Shown: piece by piece, positions 33,665 to 43,535 of the stretch
Layout of the letters: each line of letters starts with the position of its first letter
Position numbering within the stretch: the first letter of the stretch is position 1
Source of the DNA: Ilyonectria destructans
Taxonomy: Eukaryota > Ascomycota > Sordariomycetes > Hypocreales > Nectriaceae
Direction of reading: 5' to 3'
NCBI GenBank assembly: GCA_020740775.1
Contig: JAHEWK010000005.1
Location: 248,001 to 312,000 of the forward strand
DNA length: 64,000 bases
Translations under genes and position numbers: made by a program
The notes under the pieces: generated by a model
The model's database searches: none
What the model saw: only the letters and a program-made list of their open reading frames with translations
What the model was told of the DNA's origin: nothing

Positions 33665-34165
33665 ACCCTGAGGCACACGGTAAGGGAGTAATAGTGGGAT
33701 TTGGTTACAACAAAGGAATCCAATTTAACGCCTGAACAAGCAGCCTCTAATCTCTTTGCTTCAGCTGGGGCGCCGTGGCTTAGAAAAGGCGTAACGGCAG
33801 GCTGGAGATGACCAACAGGAAGTTGAGTTTGTACCAAAACGGTTTGGTACAATACTCATCGGGCGACAAATAAGCATACCTACGCGCTACGAGGGTCTTA
33901 GTGACGGGTACCCACCCCGATGTGCCGAAGACCAAGGCCGCGGAGATCGACCCTCGAGGCATACAGTGAGGGAGTACTAGTGGGCATTCGGTTTCCGGTT
34001 GGGACGTGGGTTTAAAGAGATATATTGACAAATTATCATGGATTACGGGTCATTCCGTACAAAAAGTCCAATCCAACCCCTCATCCCTTTGCTTCAGCTA
34101 GGCGCTGTGGCTGAGAAAAGGCGCTGCGGCTGAAGGAAGTCGCAACAGCAGGCTAGAGATGAACT
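33665..34165. repeat. pair of diverged direct repeats
   Basis: Unit A (33665-33812) and unit B (33951-34165) share GAGGCA.AC.GT.AGGGAGTA.TAGTGGG at their left ends, and TTTGCTTCAGCT with a GGCTGGAGATGA/GGCTAGAGATGA end on the right. Unit B carries extra sequence in the middle. Many differences are transitions. Confidence 0.6.
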
Positions 34166-34426
34166 AGTTAATTGGTCAGAAAGCTCAGGCTGAATGCAAT
34201 AGTTTGAGCCATAGACAGTTAGAGGGGCTTTACATTTCTCAGGGGTACGGCATAGGCTGCCACTAGCAAGTAATAAAGTACGGAGTAAGCCGACAGCATT
34301 CCATTTCCCCACAAACAATTCTAGTCTAAATCTTCTTGTCGTCTCCCCTCAAGACATCTTTCTTCCTTCTTTCCGTCATCTCCTGTTCGGCACCCAGATC
34401 TCAACACAATTCCACACGCATTCGCC

Positions 34427-35706
34427 ATGAAAATCTTGTCCATCATTCGCATAGTCGTAGGGTTGGCGCAGCTCTCGTTGGCTCGCAAAGCTGACACGCG
34501 CATGCACCTGGACGAGTGCCGCGAGGTGAAGTCCATGGGCAAGAATACTTGTGCGTACTGCAACTGGACCGGTATTCCCCAGTGCAACACTACGGCGTAC
34601 TGGGATAGCTGCACGGACAACCCGACGCCAAATCCGTGCCGGTCCGACGAAATCATCGCCATTGACTCCAGAGACTACGCAACCAACTTTGACAACACCT
34701 GCGAAAAGGTCTGCCCCGGCCAAAACTGCTACTCCAACACTAACAAATACACCACCACGTGCTGCCGCTGTCCCAAGGGTTATGTGCCGAGTATCACACC
34801 GCCGACGTGTCGCGGGAAACAGGGCAGTGACGTCGGTGTTACATGTGTCGGTTGTGACAACCCTGACGAGGTGCTCACAGGAAACGACAAGACAGGATGG
34901 GAGTGCCAACCGAAGCCGAAACCGCCACCCGCATGCAATCGCGCCTGCAACAAGGATACCTGGTGTCCCGCCCAGTGGGTGGAAAAGACTGGCAAGAGTG
35001 GAAAGACGGTCAAGTTGTGCCAGTGCACTGGCGGCAACTGCAAAGGAAAAGATGCAACCTGCCCTTCTGCATGCCTGGGAAGCTACCCAAAGCCCAAGAA
35101 GTGCCCTTCCTTCGACTGCCCAAAGGTGAAGGACAAGGACTTTTGCTTTCCCAGCCAGGAGGGCCTCGATCTGATCAAGAGCTTCGAAAGTCATTGTAGC
35201 ACCTTCTACAATGTCTGTGATGGAGTGAAAACAATCGGTGAGTCCTATCCGAGCTGGAAATAAGAGGGAAATAATGGACAAGTACATTCTAACAGCAGCT
35301 TATAGGATGGGGTCACAACTGCAACGCCCATAAAGACTGCGGTAGCCTCACTCTACCTCTATCCCCTTGCGAATCCGAAAGACTGTTCACATGCGACGTC
35401 ATGGAACTAATGCAGCGCGTCAAGAAACTGCCCAACTACCGACGCTTGTCCCTCAACCAGTTCTCTGCTCTGGTCAGCTTAGCGTTCCAATATCCAGCCG
35501 CTTTCAACCAAGGACGAGCTATCTGGAAGCATATGGATGTCAAGGCTAGCGAGTTTGACCCTCGCGCCGTTTGCAAGGACATCTTGACGGCAACGTCGGG
35601 CCACCAGGACCGTAGGCAGAAGGAGTCGAAGTTTTGCCTTAAAGAGCCCGTTAAGGCGATGAAATGTCCCGAGCCAATCGTGGGCTTAGCTGCTTCCATT
35701 ATTTAG
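34427..35706 (+). CDS. secreted GH24 (phage-type) lysozyme with Cys-rich N-terminus
   Basis: Predicted secreted muramidase that would cleave peptidoglycan between N-acetylmuramic acid and N-acetylglucosamine. Exons 34427-35237 and 35306-35706 give 403 residues. A signal peptide (MKILSIIRIVVGLAQLSLA) is followed by about 220 residues with some 30 cysteines, including CCRCPKG and Lys/Pro linkers. The GH24 domain begins near residue 238: EGLDLIKSFESH carries the catalytic Glu. The intron then falls inside the T4-lysozyme-like KTIGWGH motif, restored across the splice. Later FSALVSLAFQYP corresponds to the conserved LxSxxFN helix. The Cys-rich front may bind substrate or stabilise the protein outside the cell. 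A bacterial or phage origin of the catalytic domain is inferred from the family. Confidence 0.87.
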
Positions 35707-36279
35707 TTTACGAGAGATTAAGGTAGATAAATATAGTTTTAGGGTATTGCTATTGCAAACGTTCAAAATGCATTCGCACTTAGGTACATAAGCCAATTTC
35801 ACCAAGAAGTGTCAACAACACACCTATTAATAAATTTGAGCTGAGAAAATTGAATGGGCTTTATCCCAACCCCTCAGCATCTGAGTTCCGTGGTTTAATT
35901 TTAATCTCTCGATTGAATTCAAAGCAGAGACTAGAGTTTTCTATTAACAAGATACTTCCAGGTGGGTGCTCGGACCAGGTACACAACTGTATGCTGAACT
36001 TGGATGCGGAAATTTGTACTTTCGTACAAATAGCGTTTTGAATGTGTGTGAATAGCAATGCTCTAGTTTCAGTACTCATAAGGGCTCGAGAGTAAATCGA
36101 AGCAGTGTTTCTTTGTCTAAAATGCATTTATGTCTGATGCCTCTATCAGCCTTACATCCCCGTGTCTTACATAGCCTAGCCTGTCTTCTACCTAATAGAT
36201 TAGAATTATGCTGCGCCCTCTCTTCCTCCAGTTTGATCATGCTAACTTATTGAACCCCAGAATCCCATATTAACAATCT
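35707..36279. other. intergenic, contains a weak inverted repeat
   Basis: 3' flanks of two convergent genes. TATTGCTATT near 35744 and AATAGCAATG near 36051 start a ~32-base imperfect inverted repeat that encloses about 320 bp. No coding frame is seen. Confidence 0.4.
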
Positions 36280-36984
36280 TTACTTGTGGCTACCCTCGCC
36301 AATGCAGTAGGGAATAGGGTATGTCTCGCTGCTGCACAGACGAATGATTCCCTTCACCCAGTTGAGATTTCCGTAAGTCTGACTTTCATAACTATCGCAG
36401 ACAAAACTTGACTTCTCCCAGTTGTCAGTGCAGCCATCGAGAACATTTCCCTGCACACGGCGCACGTAGGGCTGGCTGACAATAACACCGTGATGACCAT
36501 CGGGGACCTCGAAAGTCAACGATTGTTCTTGAGAGGTAGACCAGGACTCAGATACTTCGACGGAGAGCGACAACCCAAGAATCTCTTCCGCAGCGCTGAC
36601 GCTAATTTCGGTACCAACGGATACCGAGTTGGAAATCTCATAGCCTGAGGATACAGTAACGCTGCCCTTGCCACCAACGCTGCTGATGACTGGAGAGATG
36701 GCAATGTCCCAATTGAGAAATTCTTCGTCTGATAAGATTTGGAGCTCGGTGCTCTTCTCGCAGCCACGGCGACGAAGCACTGGGTTTGAGATTTGTTGGA
36801 CACTAGAGATCTGAGGTGCAGCTCCTCTAGTCTCAAGTGCATGAAAGTCGGCAGCCTTCATGATCCGAGAGGTGCCGTCACTCCCCAGGACGATTATATC
36901 GTCAGCGGAGAGGGGGCCTGGGGTGATGGCGGCGTTGGAAACAGAGATGAGGCCGAACATGGCCAGAACAACGGAAGGAATCAT
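36280..36984 (-). CDS. secreted Ser/Val-rich protein, effector-like
   Basis: Secreted protein of 234 residues, single exon. A signal peptide (MIPSVVLAMFGLISVSNA) is followed by a likely pro-segment ending in LRRR, a Kex2-type site, so the mature chain would start GCEKSTELQ. The centre (about 110-170) alternates small polar and hydrophobic residues (SVTVSSGYEISNSVSVGTEI), suggesting a long beta-hairpin. Five cysteines remain in the mature part. It resembles a class of fungal secreted effector-like proteins of unknown function. The alternating pattern recalls the insertion hairpin of aerolysin-type beta-pore formers, but this is only an inference. The promoter carries an unusual repeat block (37021-37140). 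Confidence 0.75.
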   Translation of the reverse strand: MIPSVVLAMFGLISVSNAAITPGPLSADDIIVLGSDGTSRIMKAADFHALETRGAAPQISSVQQISNPVLRRRGCEKSTELQILSDEEFLNWDIAISPVISSVGGKGSVTVSSGYEISNSVSVGTEISVSAAEEILGLSLSVEVSESWSTSQEQSLTFEVPDGHHGVIVSQPYVRRVQGNVLDGCTDNWEKSSFVCDSYESQTYGNLNWVKGIIRLCSSETYPIPYCIGEGSHK

Positions 36985-37020
36985 TTTGAGGACTCGAGCG
37001 ATGGAACCCTTAGTTGTGAG

Positions 37021-37140
37021 GGGTGAATTAAGTAATGAGTGTGAGTTTGTAGCGAGTGAGAGTTGTTAACGAGTGAGAATTGAAAACGAGTGAAAGTTGA
37101 CAGTGAATGCAAATTGATAACGAATGTGAGTGATGCTGTG
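37021..37140. repeat. imperfect ~18-bp repeats upstream of the secreted gene
   Basis: About six diverged units built on AACGAGTGAGAATTG (variants AACGAGTGAAAGTTG, AACGAATGTGAGTGA) lie 40-155 bp upstream of the ATG at 36984, thus in the promoter or 5' leader. Confidence 0.7.
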
Positions 37141-37989
37141 CGTGATCTAGAAACTGGTCGTCCGTTCAAGAGGCCTTTTATCTTTTTAGAGGAGGCGACT
37201 TCACTTGTGGATTCTACTCACTCTGCTTCCATGTTCTCTCCTCTCAACCCTAGTGGAGATGCATGAAAGGGATCCCGGGTAGTCCATGACGAGGCGCAGG
37301 GAATTAAAGACGGATGAACGGGATAGTCAGTGCCCATTCCCAATGAGACTCTCTTCTGCAACCCCAGTCCCTCCGATTGGGGGAAATGGATCGCGATGTC
37401 GAGTCAGGCATGTTTACCACCGGCGGCTTCTCTAGGAGAGACGAACCGGAGCGCGATTCTCCGAGTTTCAAGATGAACAAGGGCTCTAAATCGGGAACCG
37501 GAACTAACCATTTGAGATGCATTACCCTATGAAATCTGTGAGCCCCACCGCACGGGTCCATGCAAAGATGCAACCCCATGATTAATCGGATGTTACGGGA
37601 GATATTTCTATCCGATCTCAAGGCGGATGGCAGACGTTGCAGGGGATTTAGAGTTCAATACCGGGTTAATTAAGGTCAGCTTGATTACCGACTCATCACA
37701 AACGCGAATACACAGCCTCGAAAATGTCACCGCCCCGCTGTTTCAGGCACCCCGTATTCTTTAGTTGTAGTTCATGCATGGTCTTGGCACATGAGTAAGC
37801 TGCAGTGACATCGTAGGGTGCCTGTGGAAGGCGTCGTGGTGAGAGCAGAGTTGATTGCTCCTCTTGCTCATATAAGTTGCTGTATATTCTGCCCATTCTT
37901 GTCTCTGTCACCCACATCAACGCTCGTTTCAACATTGCATCTTGTCGATTTATATTGGCTTTCCCTCGTTCTCTCGTTTACTGCTTCCT

Positions 37990-38032
37990 TCATTCGTTCA
38001 TTCAGTCATTCGCTCATTCAGTCATTCGTTAT
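37990..38032. repeat. 16-bp tandem repeat upstream of the 8-Cys gene
   Basis: CATTCGTTCATTCAGT, CATTCGCTCATTCAGT and a partial CATTCGTTATTC run head to tail, ending about 45 bp before the ATG at 38076. On the opposite strand the unit contains GAATGAACGAATG, similar to the repeats at the other end of this intergenic region. Confidence 0.75.
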
Positions 38033-38075
38033 TCAAAATTTTATCGCAACTACACTACGCCGCTCAACCGACAAC

Positions 38076-38555
38076 ATGCTGGCCAGAATCATTCCCGCCA
38101 TTCTCTTCTTCGCTCTCGCGTACGTACCCGCAGTTATCGTCCTCAAAAGTAATCTAGCTGACATGTTCATAGTGCAGCAGATCTTCATGATAGCTGCACG
38201 TGCCACAATGGCGACAGCTACAACTGGCGAATGACCACAAACGCATGTGCTTCATACAACGACGCCAACTACAAGGTATGTAGCAGACTAGCTCTGCAGC
38301 AGCTAGTAGTACAATTCTAATTGTGGTAGTGGGGTGGCGCTTTTTATGATACTCCATCTGGACGAGTACGTACATTCCAAATGAACCGGCGAGCATATCT
38401 AACTATTCTAGTGCACCCAACAATCCGCTGAAGAACAGCTTGCCGGGAATGAATGGGAGGCAGCATGCAAAGAAATTGCCAAAACTGGCTTCCAGTGTGC
38501 GGATGGCGTGGGAACTTGCTATGCTAACCCAGATGATGTTCGTGGTTGGTGTTAA
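38076..38555 (+). CDS. small secreted cysteine-rich protein (8 Cys)
   Basis: Small secreted protein of 108 residues, too split by introns to show as one frame. Exons 38076-38119, 38173-38275, 38330-38365 and 38412-38555 keep frame with GT..AG ends throughout. A signal peptide (MLARIIPAILFFALA) precedes a mature chain of about 93 residues with eight cysteines. The spacing begins C-x1-C (DSCTCHNGDSY) and ends with a C-terminal WC. An even number of cysteines suggests four disulfides. This is the usual form of fungal effector or antimicrobial candidates. No family is recognised. It is divergent from the Ser/Val-rich secreted gene. Confidence 0.82.
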
Positions 38556-39259
38556 TATTCTTCAAGAGAGAGATGGACTTGAGAGGGGAGGAATCTGGGC
38601 CCGCGATGAGACGAACAAGTAGGGAATGGGGATATAATGAGGATAGGCAAAGAAAATAAAATAAATGAATCATAATTTTGTCCTACTAAGCTTTCAAGTG
38701 TCTGTATTGTTAGGTGCACTACAAGTCCGTAACTGACTTGAGTTGAGCGATGTGGTGCATGCACTCTCAGGCCTTCCTTTTAATAAGGGTAGATTCAGCC
38801 GAGCATGCGTTTCTGGATCTCGAAGCAAACACCTAATTGAAGAAATTAAAGAAAACCAGCGCAGCAACTTGCAACAACACAAGGCGTGCAAGCTGTGGCA
38901 CCAGAAAAATGGTTTCGTCCCAATGTGTGGGTTCTTAGACACATTGCCAAGCCAGAAATAATGCTTGGCCCTGGAAATTGCAGATGGCACTGATTCCAGG
39001 TCCGGCATATTCTCAGCTCATCGGCACCATGCAAGCCGTCACCTTCATCCCCTTCACTCCGACAGTCATGTGCGAATGAGGCATTCAAATGGATGAGATC
39101 ACTATCACATAGGGGTTGTTCACATTGCAGATTGGTGAATAACCTGGTTTAGTATTGGCTATTCTTGTAGGTACCCTTTCCGACCGAAGCCATACCTAAC
39201 CATCCCAAGCCCACATTTATCGATCCTAGTTATTCGACTTGCATTTGCATGCATCCCTC
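38556..39259. other. intergenic between convergent genes
   Basis: 3' flanks of the 8-Cys gene (+) and the repeat protein (-). No gene or repeat is supported. Confidence 0.45.
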
Positions 39260-40274
39260 TCAAGCACGAACCTCACGCTTAAACCCATCCTGTCCAGCGG
39301 GAGCATTGCGTCCAAAGAGACCTAGTAATTTCAATGTTAGCAAGAATTGTAAAAAGGGGCCGAAGGCGCTTACCGTTAGCTCCACCAACTGCGAGAACGC
39401 CATTGTTGAGAAGCACAATCACGTCGTTGTTGCCGACAAGGTTGAACACCTGCAGCGTGCGGATCTGCTGGAGCTGGCCCAGCACGATGATCTGGTTGGC
39501 GAATCCGATCTTGTTGACGTTTCCGAGGTTGATGATGCCTTGCATACCCATCTGATTGACGAGGCCTTCGATCTGAGGGGCGAGGTTGAGGATATCACCG
39601 AGGTTGATCACCTGGCCGTTGTTCTTGCCGTCACCTTTCTTCCCGTCCTTGTTGCCGTCCTTGTTGTCGTCATTGTTGTCATCCTTGTTGTCATCCTTGT
39701 TGTCGTCCTTGTTGCCATCCTGGTTCCCATCCTGACCCTCCAAGACGTCAGGGATGCCATTCCCATTAGCATCACCATCTGCAGGCGCTTCGGTCTCAGC
39801 CGGCGCGGCAGTCTCGGTTAGCGCGGTAGTCTCCTCAGCCGGAGTGGCGGTCTCAACCACGGTTTCACCCTCAACAGGTGTTGCAGTCTCGGCCGGCGCC
39901 TCAGTCACAGCCGGCGTTTCAGTCTCGGCCGGCGCTTCACCCTCAACCGGCGTCTCGGTCACGGCCGCTTCACCTTCAGCAGGCGTCTCGGTCTCGACCA
40001 CTTCACCCTCAGCAGGTGTCTCGGTCACGGCCGCTTCACCCTCAGCAGGTGTCTCGGTCACGGCCCCTTCACCCTCAGCAGGTGTCTCGGCCTCGGCTGG
40101 CACTTCACCCTCAGCAGGTGCTACGGCTTCAGCGCGGACTGCGAGTTTAGCCACCTCGCCACTAATGGCGTGGATGTGACGGGTATCAAGCTCTGAACGG
40201 CGCTGGTCCAGATGAGGAACGGCGACGGCCGACACCAGGCCAGCGGTCAGGAGGAGCATAGAGAGAGACTTCAT
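39260..40274 (-). CDS. secreted repeat protein, Glu/Thr/Pro, Asp/Asn and beta-solenoid-like parts
   Basis: Secreted protein of 320 residues with three unlike parts. Exons 40274-39374 and 39321-39260; the intron join changes the end to LFGRNAPAGQDGFKREVRA. After the signal peptide (MKSLSMLLLTAGLVSAVA) comes a KR-free acidic region of about ten 9-13-residue repeats based on TETPAEGEAAV (about 55-170). An Asp/Asn/Gly/Lys tract built on DDNKDGNKDG (about 185-215) follows, then a hydrophobic Asn/Leu/Ile/Gly-rich part (INLGDILNLAPQIEGLVNQM) that could form a beta-solenoid. The repeat tract is a minisatellite in the DNA. A wall, surface or adhesive role is likely but unproven. Confidence 0.85.
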
Positions 40275-43200
40275 CTTGTCGGTAAAGAAAGTGATGAAAT
40301 TTTTTGGAAAAAAGCTGAAATCAATTCAGAAATGAGTGAAGTAATTGACGATGAATGGAAATAGAGCCCAGCTCTTTGAAAAGAAGGTAGGAAAGAAGGA
40401 GGAGGATGAATGTGTCTTGGATGATGAGAAGAAAGGACATTGTGGTGAGGCGGAAGGGAACATATTATACTACTTCGACTCATCGTCAAACAACGCCCAC
40501 ATCGTTCAATCAGGCTCCTCTCTCACTGACAATGGGAGTGTATGACAATGCCAAGAGCGCATCTCCACGGAAGCTCTCGCAGCCGCGTATGATCTCGTCG
40601 CAAGTGCTAGCGGCAGATCCAACATGATGAAATCCGTAGTCAAGTATCAACATCGTCCCGGCATCCCGCCATCCGTCACCTTAAACCATCCGAGCCCGTA
40701 CGACAGATGTACAATGGTGCGGGATTCACTGTCGTCCCGTCTTGTGAAACTTGGCGGTCTGGTATTCTGGAGACGAAGGGCCTGTGCATTAATCACAATC
40801 CCATGGTCCTACCGGAGCTCGGATACGGGGGTTTTTTGTAAGTGCAGTGCTGATCAGGAGGTTTATGTTACAGCCCATTGAGAATGGACCGACGCCAAGG
40901 ATTAGAGTGCCTAAGAGGGTAACGCCTAGTTCGTCGGGAGTCGGTAGAGCGGATGTTAAACCCTAGTCGCTTCTCCAATGTAAGATCGACCGGCATCCGG
41001 AGAGCGAGAATCCCGGTCTCGGGTTTTACAGAAGAGCATCTAACATTGAAGATCAATACGCGTTTTGGGCTCGCTGTGGCGCAACAAGCTGAAGGCAATG
41101 GGCTTTCAAAGTTCAAAGTAAGCTTGTTTTTATGCGGACCATGACACTTGGATTGGCTTGACGAGTGAGGCTTGTCTGCAAGCGCCGCAATGAGGGAGAA
41201 ACGCATCCTTTTGAAGAGAAAAGCGTAGCCCCGTCCATATATTACCGTTACTTCGAATGGCCGTCACCATTCCCGTGATACCCAACGCATTTCCACCGTC
41301 TTGGTTGATGGAAAGCCATTCCAGCCATGTCCTTTGTCAACAAAGATTCAGGTATCCGTACCAAGATGACAATCGTAGGGCTCCAAATGCGGGGAAAGCT
41401 TAGCCTTTGTCTGAAACAAGTGGTGGTGCATCGGAACGGAGGTATCCGAGATCTCCGACAGCTCCGAATCCAACCCCTTTTTATGAAATGCATCAGAAAG
41501 CACCTACTGCGGGAGTCCAGTTTGACTCGAGCAACGCTATGGAAAATTTCTAAGCATCGGAGAGGGAGGAAAAGAAGACGAAGCCAGGCAATGGTCAAAG
41601 TTGGTGGTTGGTGATGCATTGGATGAAGTGTGATATTGCGGCCTCCCACATCGACTTCATTCTCAAATTTCCTCGTAATCATTCACTAAAAATGGCACAC
41701 GTCCAAATTCAAAGACTGAATCACATATGTAAGCATCATAAACATGCACAATGTCTCTTTCAAAGTAGTGCCGGCTCTGAATAGCAGAGCAAAGTTAAGA
41801 GTCTAGGGTAGGTGTTCCGCTTTTTTTAGACTGGAAAAAATTAGTGCCAAGAGAAAATGATCCAAGGTCATAGAAACAAGGAATTTTTCAGGGGCGACTC
41901 TTCAAATATTCCCAGATGAAGTTCAAGAAACAACGAATAGATGTTCTGTATGCGAAGGTTTTGAGGGTGGGCCAAGGACCAGGCGAAGATGTTTATGGCA
42001 CTCCGCTTTAATTTGTGTCGTTTTGATATACGCCTCTGGCTGTGAAGCACAGAATGTCGGTATACAGTCTCCACCACACGTAGATGAAGTATTTGAAGGT
42101 ACTTGTTTTGCCTCTCATTGCCTTCCTCAATGCTGACCTTCATGCTGAACTCACTGTACGCTATCAGGCGCCCTCGTGATGCTGATGTTACCCTCACAGG
42201 TGCCAAGAGTTTTGCCCAGGCGCCAGCAGGGAGAAATCAACCAGGGGGTAACCAACCCACCTCGGGTAGTCCGACTCATTGGAGGCCCACAAACTCCACC
42301 CACACAGATTGCATGGAGACGAGAAGCAGACACGCGTCCCCTGGGAAATTGAGAATTCACCATTAGAAAGGGAGCGAGTTGGGCAACATGTTTCCTGTGC
42401 TTCATCAAGTCATCCAACACCTCCAGCAAGGCGGAGAACTTGACTATACACTTATACGTGTTGGTATCTCCAGACTGCCGCAGAGCCGTAGTAAAAGTTT
42501 GGGCCTTAGGAGTTTTGCGTAAGGCCTGCTAGCTCCTGTGGGTATGCAGGTGGCCCTAAACGAGTTCGCTTGCATGATTTATTGTCAATAATTACCGTAA
42601 CGCGACTCAGGCAGCCACTCTCGCACTGCCTGGTTAGAACTGTGAGTTGGCTCTTGTCCGAGCATTGCACGTGAATTTCTTACCTCTTGTGCGACTAAAT
42701 ATGCAGAATCTTCTGTCTTTATCCAACATGCCCCCCAACGCCTATTTGTACTCTTGGCACGTTGGTGCTATAAAATCATGGGGTTTGCATGATACGAGGG
42801 CAAGATTCGGGGATCAACAACACGCCCTTAACAATAGCATGTGTATGAATCAGATTCCCAAGAGCTCTCCAGTTTGTGCATAAAATGGGGGATTTTACTC
42901 TCTGGTTGTGTCGTATGCTCACCGCTGGGGGGGGGCAGGGATATTGTGGATATTCCGGCTGATTTACCAACGTGTGGGGATATAACTGGGGATGTGCCTC
43001 TCCGGACGGAGTACTCCGTACGTGCGTAGAGAATCTCACAAGACTCCACGCTTTGTCAGGGGTCTACCGTCGTGTGAGGCGAGATTTAATCCCATGAGCC
43101 ATTGCACGCGAGACAGTCTGGTCCCTCCAACATTGAGTAGCCGCTACGGTTCTAACATCAAGGCAGCCAGAAGGTACCAGTCGGGATTCTTCTCCAATTA

Positions 43201-43535
43201 TATTGCTACGGGCTATTCAATAGTGTACTTTGTGTCAATAGCTTGTTTTGCGGGCTCCACCGAGATTTCAATAGTGCCTCCTTCAGCTTCGTGCAACAGG
43301 CCGGATCTGTCTGCCGCGAATCCCACGATGGCACGGCCATGGACTGTCTGTTGGCTAGTGACAATTATCGGTGTTCTGGGACATTCTGGTGTGCCTAAAA
43401 TTATCATTACCACTCCCTTAGCAGAATAAACAATCACTTGTATAAAGGGTACGCATCGTGCCCCCCAAAGCCATCTGGACCATCGACACCCTAATCTTTC
43501 GACCTACTCCACCATTCACTCCGACTACGTTCAAA
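40275..43535. other. 3.3-kb gap without a supported gene
   Basis: The first few hundred bases are the promoter of the repeat-protein gene. Frames at 40868-41206, 41248-41682, 41868-42206 and 43213-43437 have no recognisable domains, and most lack ATG starts. A run of nine G lies near 42928. I see no gene here. Confidence 0.4.

Larger units (their letters stand above)
32573..34426. other. repeat- and relic-rich stretch
   Basis: Contains the cadmium-transporter relic (33106-33306), one copy of a dispersed 150-bp repeat (32964-33112), and two diverged direct repeats (from 33665 and from 33951). No intact gene is seen. The last ~100 bp are the leader of the lysozyme gene. Confidence 0.5.
36985..38075. 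promoter_or_regulatory. divergent promoter of two secreted-protein genes
   Basis: Both ends carry short tandem repeats close to the starts: AACGAGTGAGA-type units at 37021-37140 and CATTCGTTCATTCAGT units at 37990-38032. The middle has no coding signal. Confidence 0.5.

Noticed and set aside
39600..40110. CRISPR-like array
   Set aside because: The repeated units are contiguous coding repeats without spacers.
39754..40179. Plus-strand Ser/Val-rich frames opposite the repeat protein
   Set aside because: Antisense shadow of the TETPAEGEAAV repeats; no ATG context or signal peptide of its own.
43213..43437. Minus-strand 74-codon frame as a gene
   Set aside because: Some coding-like composition, but no ATG at its start, no partner exon and no recognisable family.
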